This document shows positions 62,586 to 64,000 of a stretch of DNA of 64,000 nt, in pieces. Location of the stretch: positions 1 to 64,000 of the forward strand of contig CAMCVW010000006.1 of assembly GCA_945881915.1 (NCBI GenBank), written 5' to 3'. The notes below the pieces were generated by a model. It did not search any database. It was not told the origin of the DNA and saw nothing but the letters and a program-made list of their open reading frames with translations. Position 1 is the first letter of the stretch. Each line of letters begins with the position of its first letter. Made by a program: the position numbers and the translations under genes. The stretch is from Thermoflexus hugenholtzii JAD2 (GTDB lineage Bacteria > Chloroflexota > Chloroflexia > Chloroflexales > Roseiflexaceae).

Positions 62586-63416
62586 ATGACCTACATTGAT
62601 CCGTGTATAGAATGGGCCAAGCGACCTGGCCGTCATATTGTTAGCTTGAGTGGTGGCAAAGACAGTACAGGACTTGCCATTTTGCTAAAGGGAAAAATCC
62701 CCAATCTTGAATACGTGTTTTGTGACACGGACAAAGAATTGCCTGAAACATACGAATACCTCGACAAGTTAGAAGCGTATCTCGAACAACCAATTGTGCG
62801 GCTGAATGCTGGTCGAGGGTTTGATCATTGGCTGACCGTGTATGGAGGAGTCCTCCCTTCGGCTCAGACTCGCTGGTGCACGCGCAAACTGAAAATTGAA
62901 CCCTTTGAACAGTATGTTGGTAACGATATCATTTGGAGCTATATCGGCATCCGTGCTGATGAGAATCGTGATGGTTACATTTCTTCCAAAAAGAACATCA
63001 CGCCCGTTTATCCTTATAAAGAGTACGGATTGAAACTGCCAGATGTCGAGAAACTGCTACAGGAGAGCGGTATTGGCCTACCTACCTATTACGAGTGGCG
63101 CCAACGTAGTGGGTGTTACTTCTGTTTCTTTCAACGTTCTGCAGAATGGGTTGGCCTGAAAGAACGCCACCCGGAACTGTTCGAACAATCAAAGCGGTAT
63201 GAGGAAGATTTCGGCGGTAAGGGTTTCTATTGGCGCCAACGTGAGCAACTCGCAGAGCTCGAGCAGCCTGAACGTGTAGCCGAAATCAAAAAACTGCATA
63301 CTATACGATTGGAGCAAGAACGCTCTCGCCGACCAGATCGTCCGCTCATAGACCTCATTGGGGATGCACTCGATGCCGAAACGGAAGATTTTGGATGTAA
63401 CATCTGTCATCTATAG
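62586..63416 (+). CDS. sspD: SspD-like PP-loop ATP pyrophosphatase (PAPS-reductase fold)
   Basis: A 276-residue member of the PAPS-reductase/DndC-like adenine nucleotide alpha-hydrolase superfamily. The PP-loop SGGKDS is at residues 22-27 and WCTRKLK at 97-103; cysteines 98, 177, 180, 271 and 274 (GCYFC, CNIC) could bind a cluster or carry sulfur. It would activate the DNA backbone with ATP during phosphorothioation. Start ATG 62586 follows GAAGGA by seven bases and lies 4 bp after the sspC stop. Confidence 0.87.
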   Translation: MTYIDPCIEWAKRPGRHIVSLSGGKDSTGLAILLKGKIPNLEYVFCDTDKELPETYEYLDKLEAYLEQPIVRLNAGRGFDHWLTVYGGVLPSAQTRWCTRKLKIEPFEQYVGNDIIWSYIGIRADENRDGYISSKKNITPVYPYKEYGLKLPDVEKLLQESGIGLPTYYEWRQRSGCYFCFFQRSAEWVGLKERHPELFEQSKRYEEDFGGKGFYWRQREQLAELEQPERVAEIKKLHTIRLEQERSRRPDRPLIDLIGDALDAETEDFGCNICHL

Positions 63417-63425
63417 GAGTGTCAA

Positions 63426-64000
63426 ATGCCAAGTGCTATCCAAATCTTCACACGAAATGAAGTGAAATCACTTTCCGCTTTAGTGGATGTTGGTAGCCAG
63501 GGATTTATAATTCCAGCCTATCAACGGCAATACAAATGGGGAAAAGAAAATATTAGCCGGTTATTCGAGGATATATTGTCTGGCCTTAATGATGTCAAAA
63601 TGCCGCGTGCCGATGACGACACAATTTTTCTGGGTACTTTTATTGCTGTAGAAGCCAGTAATCAAGACCTGAAAACCTTCATTACGAATAAAGATTTCGC
63701 CGCACCTACAGGAAGACTCTATATTGTTGACGGTCAGCAACGGTTGTCGACTGTCGCATTGATTGCCATAAGTCTACATAACCAACTAAGTGAGTTGATG
63801 AAAACTTTGGAGTCATACGCTTACTGGATAGACGACGAAAAAACCAAAATAGAAGATCTTTGTAGGATAATCGAACAATGTATAACGGCTAAACTTGAAA
63901 GATTCTATTGTGTGGAAGTTTCTGGTAACGTTGATCCTAAACGTAAACCGATAATAGTGCGACTTTCCCAGGAATTTTGGATCAGAAATGGAAAAACCGG
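63426..64000 (+). CDS. sspE: SspE-like DUF262 restriction protein (5' part, cut by window end)
   Basis: The open frame starts at ATG 63426, six bases after AGGAG and nine bases after the sspD stop, and runs off the window (191 codons seen). It encodes a DUF262 (ParB/Srx-like, GmrS-type) domain: IPAYQRQYKW at residues 29-38 and DGQQRLS at 102-108, the NTP-hydrolysis motif. In SspE this domain senses phosphorothioate and a C-terminal DUF1524 HNH domain nicks unmodified DNA; that half lies outside the window and must be confirmed. Confidence 0.85.
   Translation, partial: MPSAIQIFTRNEVKSLSALVDVGSQGFIIPAYQRQYKWGKENISRLFEDILSGLNDVKMPRADDDTIFLGTFIAVEASNQDLKTFITNKDFAAPTGRLYIVDGQQRLSTVALIAISLHNQLSELMKTLESYAYWIDDEKTKIEDLCRIIEQCITAKLERFYCVEVSGNVDPKRKPIIVRLSQEFWIRNGKT

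Noticed and set aside
58317-63416. Dnd or BREX type 4 system
   Set aside because: The DUF4007 gene, gene order and following DUF262 gene fit Ssp; no dndD/dndE or pglZ/brxL is in view. It remains possible only if genes beyond 64000 contradict this.

Overview
The window looks like a chromosome segment of a Chloroflexota bacterium, most likely class Chloroflexia. Pointers are an auracyanin-type blue copper lipoprotein (41746-42213), aerobic CO-dehydrogenase-type genes (coxG, coxS, coxM), and secreted proteins built from the 'YGxPIS...VQYFER' module that is common in this phylum. Core genes are moderately GC-rich. Two blocks, about 22.9-26.1 kb and 58.2-64 kb, are visibly more AT-rich and look accessory.

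Layout. 0.2-6.1 kb: a DMT exporter and three related secreted clan-A glycoside-hydrolase-like proteins. 6.2-13.5 kb: AI-2E-type permease with polyphosphate kinase, a Gfo/Idh/MocA oxidoreductase, a cyclophilin/hexapeptide acyltransferase/DUF1405 operon and an LD-carboxypeptidase. 13.5-13.75 kb: tRNA-Ser(CGA) and tRNA-Arg(GCG). 13.9-16.8 kb: a three-gene operon with 4-bp overlaps (unknown, APH-like kinase, SirB1-like protein). 17.1-21.3 kb: aldehyde dehydrogenase, class III aminotransferase and D-galactonate dehydratase. 21.4-26.7 kb: an accessory island with a duplicated vapBC locus (one toxin truncated), three secreted paralogues under look-alike promoters, and many dispersed repeats. One paralogue has a (CACAG)10 tract behind its start codon that puts it out of frame. 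26.7-33.6 kb: META lipoprotein, macrodomain protein, OsmC/cyclophilin pair, then coxG-coxS-[coxL pseudogene with a DUF2256 ORF inside]-coxM-SDR. 33.7-45.5 kb: PH-domain proteins, methyltransferase, purL (PurS-PurL type), DUF1444, auracyanin, SIS sugar isomerase, PHP phosphoesterase and M42 peptidase. 45.7-53.97 kb: ABC-F ATPase, a decayed acyltransferase locus, a four-helix-bundle (S23) gene, a PT-repeat secreted protein and purB. 54.0-57.8 kb: an Fe(III) ABC transporter. 58.3-64 kb (cut by the window end): sspB-sspC-sspD-sspE.

The main system is the Ssp phosphorothioate defence island. SspB (DUF4007), SspC (P-loop ATPase) and SspD (PP-loop ATP pyrophosphatase) would install the sulfur modification, and the DUF262 protein SspE would restrict unmodified DNA. 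No sspA cysteine desulfurase lies upstream, so sulfur must come from elsewhere. The most novel single observation is the pentanucleotide contingency tract in a secreted-protein gene; removal of one unit restores a reading frame matching its paralogues. A second theme is decay: coxL, one vapC and an acyltransferase are broken while their neighbours are intact. Short heptamer tandem repeats sit in many of the intergenic gaps.
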